Notes: generated from the letters alone by a model not told the origin. A stretch of 64,000 nucleotides of DNA from Gammaproteobacteria bacterium (GCA_022824305.1 JAJEAD010000099.1:1-64000); one strand, 5' to 3'; shown: positions 43,195 to 52,827, counted from the first letter of the stretch. Made by a program: numbers and translations.

Positions 43195-44340
43195 CTACGC
43201 CTGCCCGAACTCCGCGATGTCCTCCGGGGTGGGGGCGTAGGCACCGTCGAGCCAGGCCGCGACCTCGGCCGCGAAAGCGCTGGCGCGGGCGCCGTAGCGC
43301 CGCCGCAGCGCACGTCGATCGGAGGGGCCGAGCCCGTCGAGGCCGATGTCCTGAAAGCGCTCGTGATCGTCGAGGAGACACGAGGCGGACTCCTCGTCGC
43401 AGAGCCGCCCGAGCGCCGCGCGAAGCGCCCGCCGCGGCTCGTAGCCGGCGGGGTCCGCGTAGAGCATGGCGAGCGTCGCGAGCGGGATCCGCGAGAGATG
43501 CGCCGCGTTCATCGGGTTCGCGCAGTGCCCGCTGATCGGGGCGCCGGGCAGCTCGGAACGCCCGGTGAACGCGCGCAGGTGGAGACGGCGGCTCATCCGC
43601 GGCCCGTCGTTCACCGGGTAGTTGTCCCAGAGCAGCACGGGACGGCCGAGGCGTCCCCGCACGTCTTCGAGGTGCCGTCGATCGATGCGCGCCGAGCACA
43701 CCTGGGGGCCGGTCCAGAAGACGTGCACCTCGGGGGCGAGCTCCGCGCCCAGGGTCTCGAGATAACGGGTCGGGCGCGGACCCGAGAAGTCGTCCAGCAC
43801 CGGATCGTCCGAGTACCAGGTGGGGCAGAGCGCAATGGCCGACGCGTTGCTCTCAGCGCGCACCCGCTCGACGATGCGGCACTGCCGCCACGCGATGTCC
43901 GGCACGCCGGCCGGCATGTCGTCGAAGAGGATCCCGAGCAGGTCGAGGTCGAGGCGGTTCAGGACCTCGACCCGCTCGGCGAGGCGGCGCTCCCCCTCGC
44001 GGTCGAAGCGGCGATACAGGGCGAAGGGGCTCAGGCCGACCCCGAACGCGAGGCCCGCCTCGCGACAGCGCTCGCGCAACGCCGCGAGGCGCCGCCACTC
44101 GCCGGCCGGCCAGGGTGCGTCCCACCGGCGGCGCAATGCGTCGCAGCGCTTGGGCGCGAAGACGTAGAAGGCAAAGCCCTGCTCGGCGAGAAAACGGACA
44201 CCGGCGGCGCGCTCCGCCCAGCGCCACTGCGGACCGAAGAAGCCCTCGATCACGCCGAGCCCGAGCGGAGCGGGCGCCGCTGCCGCGTGGGCTCGCGCCT
44301 TGTTTGCGAGGTCGTCGGACATCTCGATGGTCGTCTTCAT
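43195..44340 (-). CDS. GH84-like beta-N-acetylglucosaminidase with antitoxin-like N-terminus
   Basis: A 381-residue protein. From residue 25 on it is a GH84/NAGidase catalytic barrel: LGVIEGFFGPQW, the catalytic Asp pair in LGILFDDMPAG, LCPTWYSDDP, VFWTGPQVCS and LLWDNYPVND. The first 20 residues, MKTTIEMSDDLANKARAHAA, instead look like the start of a VapB-type antitoxin (KTTI.i.dDLa.kAra.A). No signal peptide is present, so the enzyme is probably cytosolic and may remove O- or N-linked GlcNAc from imported material. The ATG at 44340 is chosen since the antitoxin-like text begins there; an internal start nearer residue 25 is possible. Confidence 0.75.
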   Translation of the reverse strand: MKTTIEMSDDLANKARAHAAAAPAPLGLGVIEGFFGPQWRWAERAAGVRFLAEQGFAFYVFAPKRCDALRRRWDAPWPAGEWRRLAALRERCREAGLAFGVGLSPFALYRRFDREGERRLAERVEVLNRLDLDLLGILFDDMPAGVPDIAWRQCRIVERVRAESNASAIALCPTWYSDDPVLDDFSGPRPTRYLETLGAELAPEVHVFWTGPQVCSARIDRRHLEDVRGRLGRPVLLWDNYPVNDGPRMSRRLHLRAFTGRSELPGAPISGHCANPMNAAHLSRIPLATLAMLYADPAGYEPRRALRAALGRLCDEESASCLLDDHERFQDIGLDGLGPSDRRALRRRYGARASAFAAEVAAWLDGAYAPTPEDIAEFGQA

Positions 44341-44566
44341 ACGGGCACCCCGTATTGCGACATGTAGGCCGCAACACTCCGTGGTCGCATCCTCCGGGTC
44401 AACTCCAGGGCCGAGAGCGTCCGGACTCTGCCGGCTTCGGCGCCCTTCGCCCGGCGGGACCGGCGCGCCTTCCATCCGGTCGGCGCTCGCGCCGCCTCCC
44501 GGCGTGGCCCGACGCTCGGCAGGATGGTATCCGTCTGCACGCGGGGCTAGAGTGGCGACGGGAACG

Positions 44567-46081
44567 ATGACCATGCTCCCCGACTCCACCGAGGTCCTGG
44601 TGATCGGCGCGGGAAACGCGGCTTTCGCCGCGGCGCATGCCGCGCGCGAGGGTGGCCGCTCGGTCCTCATGCTGGAGCGCGCGCCCGAAGAGGAAGCGGG
44701 AGGCAACACCCGCTTCTCCGCCGGTGCGATGCGCTTCGCCTACGACGGGCTCGGCGATCTCCTGCGCCTGATGCCCGACATCAGCGAGGAGGAGCGCGCG
44801 CGCACCGACTTCGGCCGCTACCCGGAGGCCGAGTTCTACGACGACATGGGCCGCGTCACCGAGTACCGCAGCGATCCGGAGCTCTGCGAGCTGCTGGTGT
44901 CGCGCAGCCTCGACACGGTGCTGTGGATGCGCGGCAAGGGCGTTCGTTTCGTGCCCATCTGGGGCCGCCAGGCCTTCGAGGTCGACGGACGCTTCCGCTT
45001 CTGGGGCGGCCTCACGGCGGAGGCGGCCGGCGGCGGCCCCGGTCTGCTGGAGGCGTGGAAGCGCTCCGCCGCCCGGCGGGGCATCGCCCTGATTCACGGC
45101 GCGCGCGCGGCGCGACTGCTGGTGGAGGAAGGCCGGGTCTCGGGGGCGCTGGTCCGCCACCGGGGCCGGACCCGGACGCTCCACGCCGCGGCCGTGGTGC
45201 TCGCATGCGGCGGATTCGAGGCCAATCCCGAGTGGCGCACCCGCTACCTCGGACCGGGGTGGGAGCTCGCCCGGGTGCGCGGGACCCGCTTCAACACCGG
45301 CGACGGCATCCGCATGGCGCTCGAAGCCGGCGCCGCCTCCTGCGGCAACTGGTCGGGCTGCCACGCCGTGAGCTGGGATCGCAACGCGCCCGAGTTCGGA
45401 GACCTCGGCGTCGGAGATCACTTCCAGAAGCACAGCTACCCCTTCGGCATCATGCTGAACGCGCGCGGCGAGCGCTTCGTCGACGAGGGCGCCGACTTCC
45501 GCAACTACACCTACGCCCGCTACGGACGCGAGGTCCTGCGACAGCCGGGCCAGTTTGCGTGGCAGGTGTTCGATGCCCGGGTGGCCCACCTGCTGCGCCC
45601 CGAGTACCGCATCCGGCAGGTGACCCGGGCACGCGCCGCAACCCTGGAGGCGCTGTGCGCGAAGCTCGAGGACGTGGACGCGCAAGCCGCCTGCGCCACG
45701 ATACGCGCCTTCAACGCCGCGGTGCGAAGAGACATTCCCTTCGACCCGAACGTGAAGGACGGACGCGGCACCCGGGGGCTCGTGCCGGAGAAGTCGAACT
45801 GGGCCAACCCCATCGACACCCCGCCCTTCGAGGCCTACGCGGTCACCTGCGGCATCACCTTCACCTTCGGCGGCCTGCGCGTCGACACCTCGGGGCGCGT
45901 GCTCGACGAGGACCTCGAGCCCCTGCCCGGCCTTCACGCGGCGGGCGAGCTCGTCGGCGGGCTCTTCTACTTCAACTATCCCGGCGGCGCCGGGCTCACC
46001 GCCGGCGCGGTGCTGGGGCGCATCGCGGGCGCCACGGCGGCCGCGCACGCCGCCGCCCGTGGCGAAGCCGGGAACGGATAG
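44567..46081 (+). CDS. tcuA: FAD-dependent tricarballylate dehydrogenase (TcuA-like)
   Basis: A 504-residue flavoprotein of the fumarate-reductase/succinate-dehydrogenase family. VLVIGAGNAAFAAAHAAREGG is the dinucleotide motif, GGNTRFSAGAMRFAY the substrate-side loop, and FYFNYPGGAGLTAGAVLGRIAG the C-terminal FAD-binding block. This set is typical for TcuA, which oxidises tricarballylate to cis-aconitate; the TcuB electron-transfer partner is not seen in the window. Start ATG 44567 (or 44573) is preceded by GGGA. Other 2-enoate substrates are possible. Confidence 0.78.
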   Translation: MTMLPDSTEVLVIGAGNAAFAAAHAAREGGRSVLMLERAPEEEAGGNTRFSAGAMRFAYDGLGDLLRLMPDISEEERARTDFGRYPEAEFYDDMGRVTEYRSDPELCELLVSRSLDTVLWMRGKGVRFVPIWGRQAFEVDGRFRFWGGLTAEAAGGGPGLLEAWKRSAARRGIALIHGARAARLLVEEGRVSGALVRHRGRTRTLHAAAVVLACGGFEANPEWRTRYLGPGWELARVRGTRFNTGDGIRMALEAGAASCGNWSGCHAVSWDRNAPEFGDLGVGDHFQKHSYPFGIMLNARGERFVDEGADFRNYTYARYGREVLRQPGQFAWQVFDARVAHLLRPEYRIRQVTRARAATLEALCAKLEDVDAQAACATIRAFNAAVRRDIPFDPNVKDGRGTRGLVPEKSNWANPIDTPPFEAYAVTCGITFTFGGLRVDTSGRVLDEDLEPLPGLHAAGELVGGLFYFNYPGGAGLTAGAVLGRIAGATAAAHAAARGEAGNG

Positions 46082-46332
46082 GGAGAGGATCAGGTGCGGC
46101 TCGACGACTCCTGCCGCGTTGCCCGGCGGCCGGCGCCGGGCGCCACTCCGGCGCTGCCGGAAGACGCCGCTCTCTCGCGGCCGGAACGAAACGCCCGGGG
46201 CCTCGAAGGTTCCCGCGCGAGCATGCTCGTTGCCGCCCGCCGCGACGACGCAGGGGTGGAGGCGGCCGCCCCCATCCGTGTCGCGCAGGCCGGACACTCG
46301 GGGCTCAGGATGCTCGGCGGAAGGCGGCCGGC

Positions 46333-47889
46333 ATGACCCCAGCCGACCACTCCCGCCGGAGGAGACGGGGTCGGGACCGAGCCGGACACCCGCTCGCGCG
46401 ACAGGAGCTCCACCGGGCGGTCTGGCCCGGCGTCGAGGGCGGCGCGTTCGGGCCGCTCGGCGAGTCCGACCTGAACAGGGTGCACCGGGCCGTTCTCGAC
46501 CTGCTCGAGAGCGTCGGCCTCGCGGGCGCGATACCGCCCATGGTGGAAAGGGTCACGGCGCGAGGCGGGCGCCTCGACTCTCAGGGCCGCCTGCTCTTTC
46601 CCCGCGCCCTGGTCGAAGACGTGCTCGCGTCGTGCCCCAAACGCTTCACCGCATACGGCCGAAGTCCGGCGCACGACCTCGAGATCGGAGGTCGCCGGGT
46701 CCATTTCGGCTCCGGGGGCGCGTCCCCGAACATCGTGGACCTCGATACCGGGCGCTACCGGGAGGCGACGCTGGCCGACCTCTACGACGCCGCCCGCATC
46801 GTGGATGTCATGCCCAACATCCATTTCTTCAACCGGTCGCTGGTCGCGCGCGACATCGACGACCTGCTCGCCTTCGATCTCAACACGCTCTACGCGATTT
46901 GCGCCGGCACCGCAAAGCACGTGGGGAGCTCCATCACGCTCGCCGCCCACGTCGAGCCGGCGTTCGCGCTGCTCGACCTGATCGCCGGAGGCGAGGGGCG
47001 CTTTCGCCGGCGGCCCTTCGCGATGCTGCTGTCCTGCCATGTCGTGCCTCCCATGCGCTTCGCGGAGGAGGCGCTGTGGGTGATCGAGAAGGCGGTCCCC
47101 CTCGGCATGCCGGTGATGCTGGTCTCCGCCGGTCAGGCGGGAGCCACCGCGCCCGCCCGGCTTGCCGGAACCCTCGTGCAGGCGATGGCCGAGACCCTGG
47201 CCGGGCTGGTCTGTTGCCACCTCATAGACCGCGAGGCGACCGTAATCTGCGGGCCCAAGCCACTGGTCTCCGACCTGCGCACCGGGGCGATGACCGGCGG
47301 GAGCGGCGAGCAGGCGTGTGTCGCCGCCGCCGCCGTGCAGATGGCGCGTTTCTACGACCTGCCCTGCAGCGTCATGGCGGGCATCTCGGATTCCAAGCTG
47401 CCCGACGCGCAGTCCGGATTCGAGAAGGCGTACACCATCACCCTGGCGGCGCATGCCGGATGCAACATGATCACCCAGAGCTGCGGCATGCAGGCGAGCC
47501 TCCTCGGAGCGAGCAAGGAAGGCTACGTGATCGACAACGACATGCTGGGGGCGATCGCACGCACCGTGCGGGGGGTCGAGATCGACGACGAGAGCCTGTC
47601 CGTCGATGCGATCCGGGAGGTCGTGCAGGGCGAGGGCCACTATCTCGGCCACGCCCAGACGCTGGAGGTCATGACGCGCGACTACGTCTACCCGGAGATC
47701 GCCGACCGCCGGGACCCCGCGTCCTGGGAGCGCGACGGCGCGCGGGACATCCGCGACCGGGCGAGGGAACGCGCCCGGGAAATCGTCGCCACTCACTTCC
47801 CGCGACCCATCGACGACGCGACGGACGCGCGCATTCGCGAGCGCTTCCCGATCCGGCTTGCGCCCGATCGCATGAGGCCGTCGCCGTGA
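46333..47889 (+). CDS. Trimethylamine methyltransferase (MttB) family protein, no amber codon
   Basis: A 518-residue MttB-superfamily barrel. Recognisable blocks include HRAVLDLLESVGL, VHFGSGGASPNIVDLDTG, and the C-terminal YVIDNDMLGAIARTVRGVE, GEGHYLGHAQTLEVM and PEIADRR. The frame is continuous without a TAG, so it belongs to the non-pyrrolysine MttB group, known members of which demethylate quaternary amines such as glycine betaine. A cognate corrinoid protein is not visible nearby. ATG 46333 has GGAAGG upstream. It is followed by a ThDP enzyme, an S-methyltransferase and a second MttB homologue. Confidence 0.82.
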   Translation: MTPADHSRRRRRGRDRAGHPLARQELHRAVWPGVEGGAFGPLGESDLNRVHRAVLDLLESVGLAGAIPPMVERVTARGGRLDSQGRLLFPRALVEDVLASCPKRFTAYGRSPAHDLEIGGRRVHFGSGGASPNIVDLDTGRYREATLADLYDAARIVDVMPNIHFFNRSLVARDIDDLLAFDLNTLYAICAGTAKHVGSSITLAAHVEPAFALLDLIAGGEGRFRRRPFAMLLSCHVVPPMRFAEEALWVIEKAVPLGMPVMLVSAGQAGATAPARLAGTLVQAMAETLAGLVCCHLIDREATVICGPKPLVSDLRTGAMTGGSGEQACVAAAAVQMARFYDLPCSVMAGISDSKLPDAQSGFEKAYTITLAAHAGCNMITQSCGMQASLLGASKEGYVIDNDMLGAIARTVRGVEIDDESLSVDAIREVVQGEGHYLGHAQTLEVMTRDYVYPEIADRRDPASWERDGARDIRDRARERAREIVATHFPRPIDDATDARIRERFPIRLAPDRMRPSP

Positions 47890-47987
47890 GCGTGGCGCGG
47901 CCTGCCCGCCCCTCGGGGCCGCCCGCGCCCGGCCGGACGGCGGCGGCGCTCCGCGCGGGGACGGCGGCGATCGGAGAGGTCTGACCC

Positions 47988-49679
47988 GTGGCGCGACCCG
48001 CCATCAACGCCGGCACGGCCGCCGTCGATCTCCTGCGGGAGGCCGGCGTGACCCGGGTCTTCGGTCTGCTGGGCGGCTCCATGCTTGAGCTCTACGACGC
48101 ACTCCGCGCCCGCCCGGGCATCGACTACGTGGGCGCGCGCCACGAGTGCGCGGCCGGCCACATGGCCGACGCCTGGGCCCGCGTCACCGGCCGGCCCGGG
48201 GTGGTGCTGGGGGCTCAGGCGGGACCGGGCGTGTCCAACCTGGTGACCGCGATCGCCGAGGCCCGGCTCGCCTACTCGCCACTCGTGGTCATCGCCGGCG
48301 CGATCACGCGCGAACACCAGGGACGCGACACCTTCCAGGAGATCGATCAGGGCGCGCTGCTCGCGCCGATCTGCAAGCGTTCCATTGCGGTGCCCACGCC
48401 CGAGCGTCTGCCGGAGCTCCTCGACGACGCGCTTCGCCTCGCGATGGCCGGCCGCCGCGGTCCCGTGGCGCTCCAGGTGCCCCGCGACGTGTTCGCGGCC
48501 GAGATCGAGGGGCGGAGCATGCGGCAACCCTTCGAGAACCTGCAGGCGGGCGGCCCTTCCCGCTCGCAGACCCGTGCGCTCCTCGACATGCTGGAGACGG
48601 CGAAGCGCCCCGTCATCGTCGCGGGGGGCGGCGTCAAGTGGGCGCGGGCCGGCGCCGCGCTGTCCCGCCTCGCCGAAAGCCTGGACATCCCCGTGGTCGC
48701 CGCCACCGGCCACGCCGACGTGCTCGGAACGAGGCATCCGCTCTACGCCGGTCAGGCCGGACCGCGAGGGAACCGGGTCGCGAGTCGACTCACCCGGGAG
48801 GCCGATCTGCTGCTTGCGCTCGGCACGCGCCTCGGCTTCAACTCCACCTTCCACAGCCACGACTACGTGACGGCGACCGGGCGCATCGTCCAGGTCGACA
48901 TCGAGGCGGCAGCGCTCGGGCGCTACTTTCCCGTGGCGCTCGGCATCGCCGCCGACGCCGGCGCGGCGGCGGAAGCGCTCACCGACGCCGCCCGCGCGCG
49001 GGGGCTCGACGGCGCCCCATGGCGAGACTGGGCCGACGCGTTCCGGGCGGAACGCGAGGGACTGGCCGCGGAACGCGCCGCCGAGGGGCGCCTCGAGAGC
49101 AGTCCGCTCCACCCGTTGCGCGTGCTGGCGGAGCTGCGCGATGCGCTGCCGGAAAGGGCCATCGTCACGCTTGACACCGGAGCCATGTGCCTGCAGGCCG
49201 CGGACCGCCTGCACCACGGTCCCGCGCCTTCCCTGCTGGCGCCGCTCGACTTCGGCCTCGTCGGTTTCGCCTATGCCGCGGCGCTCGGTGCGTGCTCCGC
49301 CGCCCCCGAACGTCCCGTGGTGGCGGTCATGGGCGATGGCGGCTTCGGCATGACCCTGATCGAGCTCGCCACGGCGGTGCAGCACGATCTCCCGGTCGTG
49401 GCCGTCGTCCTCGACAACGGGGCCTGGGGCGCGGAGAAGGCGTACCAGAGGGACTTCTTCGGCGCCCGCTACCTCGGGGCGGACCTCGAGAACCCGCCCT
49501 TCGCCGAGGTGTCGCGGCTCTTCGGGGCCGAGGGATTCGCAGTGGACGGACCGGGCGAGACCGGCGAGGCGCTCCGGGACGCGCTCGCCCGGCGACGCCC
49601 CGGCGTGGTTCACGTCAAGGTCGACCGCGACGCGATGCAGAGCCTTCGCAAGGATCTCTTCCGAAGCACCCGTCGCTGA
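47988..49679 (+). CDS. Thiamine-diphosphate-dependent enzyme (acetolactate synthase family)
   Basis: A 563-residue three-domain ThDP enzyme. The catalytic Glu is E53 in RHECAAGHMADAWAR, the central domain is RALLDMLETAKRPVIVAGGGV..., and the ThDP/Mg motif is GDGGFGMTLIELATA ... DNGAWG at about 448-478. It is not clearly IlvB; oxalyl-CoA decarboxylase, sulfoacetaldehyde acetyltransferase and related decarboxylases are similar. Start is GTG 47988. The flanking MttB genes suggest a link to C1 or methyl-amine metabolism, but that is inference. Confidence 0.82.
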   Translation: MARPAINAGTAAVDLLREAGVTRVFGLLGGSMLELYDALRARPGIDYVGARHECAAGHMADAWARVTGRPGVVLGAQAGPGVSNLVTAIAEARLAYSPLVVIAGAITREHQGRDTFQEIDQGALLAPICKRSIAVPTPERLPELLDDALRLAMAGRRGPVALQVPRDVFAAEIEGRSMRQPFENLQAGGPSRSQTRALLDMLETAKRPVIVAGGGVKWARAGAALSRLAESLDIPVVAATGHADVLGTRHPLYAGQAGPRGNRVASRLTREADLLLALGTRLGFNSTFHSHDYVTATGRIVQVDIEAAALGRYFPVALGIAADAGAAAEALTDAARARGLDGAPWRDWADAFRAEREGLAAERAAEGRLESSPLHPLRVLAELRDALPERAIVTLDTGAMCLQAADRLHHGPAPSLLAPLDFGLVGFAYAAALGACSAAPERPVVAVMGDGGFGMTLIELATAVQHDLPVVAVVLDNGAWGAEKAYQRDFFGARYLGADLENPPFAEVSRLFGAEGFAVDGPGETGEALRDALARRRPGVVHVKVDRDAMQSLRKDLFRSTRR

Positions 49680-49715
49680 TGCCGGAGTCCGTGGTGCTCG
49701 TTGTTCCCGCTGCTC

Positions 49716-49744
49716 ACAGGCAGCGCCTCGGTGGCGCTGCCTGT
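49716..49744 (+). terminator. Strong hairpin after the ThDP enzyme gene
   Basis: A perfect 12-bp stem (ACAGGCAGCGCC / GGCGCTGCCTGT) with loop TCGGT lies 37 nt after the stop. The stability is high, but no T-run follows, so it may be a Rho-dependent or attenuating structure. Confidence 0.55.
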
Positions 49745-49857
49745 CCCGGCGGGCGATGGTGCAGTCACTGGCGGGCGGACTCTACAATCGCGACCCACGC
49801 CCAGGCGTGCACACGCCGCGGGCGGAACCTGTCGGACACTGCGAGGTCAACGAGAAA

Positions 49858-50799
49858 ATGAGCAAGGCCGCCGAACTGGAAGCGCGCGTTCAGCGGGGCG
49901 ATGTCGTCGTCCTGGACGGCGCGATGGGCACCGAGCTCGAGCGGCTCGGGGCGCCGATGCACGATGCGGTGTGGTGCGGGAAGGCGCTCGAGGACTACCC
50001 GGACCTGGTGCGCGAAGTGCATCGCAGCTACATCGACGCCGGCGCCGATGTCATCACCACGAACACCTACGCTTCGGCCCGGCACGCGCTCGAGCCGGGC
50101 GGCCTCGGAGACCGGGTGGAGGAATGGAACACCCGCGCCGTCGCCCTCGCCCGGGAGGCCCGCGACGCCACCGATTCCCCTCGTCGGGTGTACGTGGCCG
50201 GCTCCGTCTCGACCTTCGGCAGCTTCAACCACCTCAGTCCGGACGAGCTCGCCCGGGGCCTGCGAGAGCAGGCGCTCATCCTCGCGGTGCAAGGTGTCGA
50301 CCTGCTCCTCCTCGAGACCCTCGGGACGAAGCGCGACGGAATCGAGGCGGGCGTCGAGGCCATCACCGACATCGGACTCCCGGTGTGGGTGGCGATGAGC
50401 TGCATGCAACGCCGCGATTCCGGCAAGGTGATGCACGGCATCGAGGAGAGCCAGGCCCACAGCGACGCCGGTGACCGGCAGGAGTACGAGCCCTTCGGCC
50501 CGGCGATGGCGGCGGTGATGGCGCGGGGCGCGACCGCGGCGCTGATGATGCACTCGGATCTCAACGTCACGCGCGCGGCGCTCGAGAGCATCGCCGCGCA
50601 CTACGACGGCCCTCGGGGCGCCTACCCGAACGCCGGCCACTGGCTGCGCCCGCAGTGGGCATTCGTCGACCAGGTCTCGCCCGAGGCCTACGCCGAGGAA
50701 GCGAGCGCCTGGGTCGAATCCGGGGCGCGCATTGTCGGCGGCTGCTGCGGCATCGGGCCCGCTCACATCAAGGCGGTATGCGAGCGTGTCGCCGCCTGA
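49858..50799 (+). CDS. Homocysteine S-methyltransferase family protein
   Basis: A 313-residue zinc methyltransferase barrel. VLDGAMGTELERLG opens the fold, TTNTYASARH follows, and the three zinc cysteines are in AMSCMQ and VGGCCGIGP. It transfers a methyl group from a donor such as glycine betaine or S-methylmethionine to homocysteine or another thiol. Between two MttB-family genes, a role in handling methyl groups from methylated amines is likely. ATG 49858 lies just before the barrel. Confidence 0.87.
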   Translation: MSKAAELEARVQRGDVVVLDGAMGTELERLGAPMHDAVWCGKALEDYPDLVREVHRSYIDAGADVITTNTYASARHALEPGGLGDRVEEWNTRAVALAREARDATDSPRRVYVAGSVSTFGSFNHLSPDELARGLREQALILAVQGVDLLLLETLGTKRDGIEAGVEAITDIGLPVWVAMSCMQRRDSGKVMHGIEESQAHSDAGDRQEYEPFGPAMAAVMARGATAALMMHSDLNVTRAALESIAAHYDGPRGAYPNAGHWLRPQWAFVDQVSPEAYAEEASAWVESGARIVGGCCGIGPAHIKAVCERVAA

Positions 50800-50917
50800 G
50801 GAGCGCGCCCGCATCTTCCCGTCCCGCGTCGCGGAGCCGCGACCGGAGCTTTCCCGCCCCGGTCGGGGCTCGTTCCGAAGCCGTGCGCTCACGGTCGCCG
50901 CCCCCGGGTAAGGGCGC

Positions 50918-52474
50918 TTGCCGGCGGAAGAGCGAAGGAGACGCGGGCGCGGGCGCGGCCCCTCGCACAAGAGCCGCGAGCGCGCCGGGAAACGCATTCC
51001 CCAGCTTCCGTGGCGCCAGCCGAGAAACCCCTACCCGCCGCTCGAGATCCTGTCCGAAGATCAGGTCGAGGCCATCCACGCGACCTCGATGCGCATCCTG
51101 GAGGAGCTCGGCATCGAGCTCATGAGCGCACCGGCCCGGCGGATGTTCCGGAACGCGGGCGCGGAGGTGGATGATTCGAGCGGCACCGTTCGCGTGGACC
51201 GCGGCCTCGTGGCCGAGCTTCTCGCGCTCGCCCCTTCTTCGTTCACCCTCAGCGCGCGCAACCCGCAGAAGCGGCTGGTCTTCGGCGGCGACCACATGGC
51301 GTTCGGACTCGTGGCGGGACCGCCGAGCGTCCACGACCGGGTACGCGGGCGCCGCAACGGGAACCTGCGCGACTACGAGGACTTCATCCGCCTCTCCCAT
51401 TACTTCAACGCCATCCACATCATCGGGAACCAGGTCGTGGCTCCGGTGGAGCTGCCCGCCAACACCCGGCATCTCGACACCTACAACGCGAACCTGAGCT
51501 GCTCCGATCTCAGCTTCCACTGCACCGCGATCGGGGCGGGGCGCGCGCTGGACGGCATCCGGATGATGGCGATCAGCCGGGGCATGACGCTCGACGAGAT
51601 GCGCGCTGACCCCGGGGTGACGACCATCATCTCCGTCAACAGCCCCCGACGCTTCGACGAGGCGATGGCGGAGGGGCTGATCACGATGTCGGAGCACGGT
51701 CAGGCGGTCTCCGTCACCCCCTTCACGCTCATGGGGGCGATGACCCCGGTCACGCTCGCCGCCGGGCTCGCGCAGCAGAACGCGGAAGCGCTCTTCGGCA
51801 TTGCGCTCACTCAGCTCGCCCGTCCTGGCGCGCCGGTGTTCTACGGCTCCTACACCTCCAACGTCGACATGCGCTCCGGGTCGCCCGCCTTCGGGACGCC
51901 GGAGAACACCAAGGCAAACGTCGCGAGCGGCCAGCTCGCGCGCCGCTACCGGCTGCCCTTCCGCGCCTCGCCCACCAACGCCTCGACCTCCGCGGACGCG
52001 CAGTCGGTGTACGAGACCGAGATGGCGCTGTGGGGCTGCACGCTGGGCCACGCCAACCTCCACTACCACGCGGCGGGGTGGCTCGAGGGCGGACTCACCG
52101 CCTCCTTCGAGAAGTTCGTCCTCGACGTCGAGATGATCCAGCACATGACGGAGTTCCTGCGGCCCATCGAGGTCGACGAGGAGGAGCTCGCCTTCGAAGC
52201 GATGAGGGGGGTCGCCCCCGGCGGGCACTTCTTCGGCGAGCCCCACACCATGGCGCGCTACGAGCATGCCTTCTACCGCCCGCTGGTCTCGGACTGGCAG
52301 AACTACGAAGCGTGGGAGATGGCGGGCGCGAAGGACGCCACCTCGCGCGCTACCGAAATATGGCAGCAGGCGCTCGCCGACTACGAAGCGCCGCCCATGG
52401 ACCCCGCGGTGCGCGAAGCGCTCGATGCCTACATCGCGACCCGCAAGGAAGAGATCGGCAGCGGGGACCCCTGA
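50918..52474 (+). CDS. Trimethylamine methyltransferase (MttB) family protein 2, no amber codon
   Basis: A second 518-residue MttB homologue, clearly diverged from 46333. Marks are ILSEDQVEAIHATSMRILEELGIEL, VAPVELPANTRHLD, GGLTASFEKFVLDVEMIQHM, and APGGHFFGEPHTMARYEHAFYRPLVSDW (in parts). The frame has no TAG, so it is of the non-pyrrolysine type. Start is TTG 50918; the first 40 residues are Arg-rich and dissimilar, so the functional start may be later. It follows the S-methyltransferase by 118 nt. Confidence 0.83.
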   Translation: MPAEERRRRGRGRGPSHKSRERAGKRIPQLPWRQPRNPYPPLEILSEDQVEAIHATSMRILEELGIELMSAPARRMFRNAGAEVDDSSGTVRVDRGLVAELLALAPSSFTLSARNPQKRLVFGGDHMAFGLVAGPPSVHDRVRGRRNGNLRDYEDFIRLSHYFNAIHIIGNQVVAPVELPANTRHLDTYNANLSCSDLSFHCTAIGAGRALDGIRMMAISRGMTLDEMRADPGVTTIISVNSPRRFDEAMAEGLITMSEHGQAVSVTPFTLMGAMTPVTLAAGLAQQNAEALFGIALTQLARPGAPVFYGSYTSNVDMRSGSPAFGTPENTKANVASGQLARRYRLPFRASPTNASTSADAQSVYETEMALWGCTLGHANLHYHAAGWLEGGLTASFEKFVLDVEMIQHMTEFLRPIEVDEEELAFEAMRGVAPGGHFFGEPHTMARYEHAFYRPLVSDWQNYEAWEMAGAKDATSRATEIWQQALADYEAPPMDPAVREALDAYIATRKEEIGSGDP

Positions 52475-52827
52475 GACCCGGGCAGGGGGCGATGAGCCCA
52501 CCGTGAGCGGGCGGGTCCTGCACGGACGCTACCAGCGATTCAGGTGATCGCTGCTGATGTGCGGTGTGCGCCAGTGAGCCTCCGCTCCCACCTTGGGTTA
52601 ATCAAAATGACATCATAAATCCCATGTTCACACACACATTTAATGCACTGGTGTTCCATAATGGGGTAGTGACCCGTTTTGGTGATGCGGACTCTGGTCG
52701 CTTGCCGCAGTCCACGGCAGGCCTCCCTCCAATTCGTTGAAAGGAATCTTTAGCGGAGTCCTCCTCAACATCCGCAAGCCACGCAGCCATTAGCCTGCCT
52801 ACCTTTGCCCCGCTGGAGGGCCCCACA
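52475..52827. other. AT-richer leader region before the autotransporter gene
   Basis: About 350 nt. A 7-bp hairpin CAGCGAT/ATCGCTG at 52533-52553 could terminate the preceding gene. The part from 52600 to 52760 has lower GC and contains a 38-codon frame (52624-52740) with no recognised product. Promoter for the next gene probably lies here. Confidence 0.4.

Noticed and set aside
43341..43699. Alternative frames in the GH84 gene as separate genes
   Set aside because: Catalytic motifs are all in one frame, and the others show no start signals or domain similarity.
46094..46336. Small open frame between tcuA-like and mttB-like genes
   Set aside because: Composition is that of noncoding GC-rich DNA, and it has no motifs.
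46333..47889. Pyrrolysine-containing MttB
   Set aside because: Both MttB-family genes are uninterrupted by TAG, and many ordinary genes in the window end with TAG.
52624..52740. 38-codon frame upstream of the Cache-barrel gene as a leader peptide gene
   Set aside because: No ribosome site and no recognisable product; kept only as a remark in the intergenic entry.
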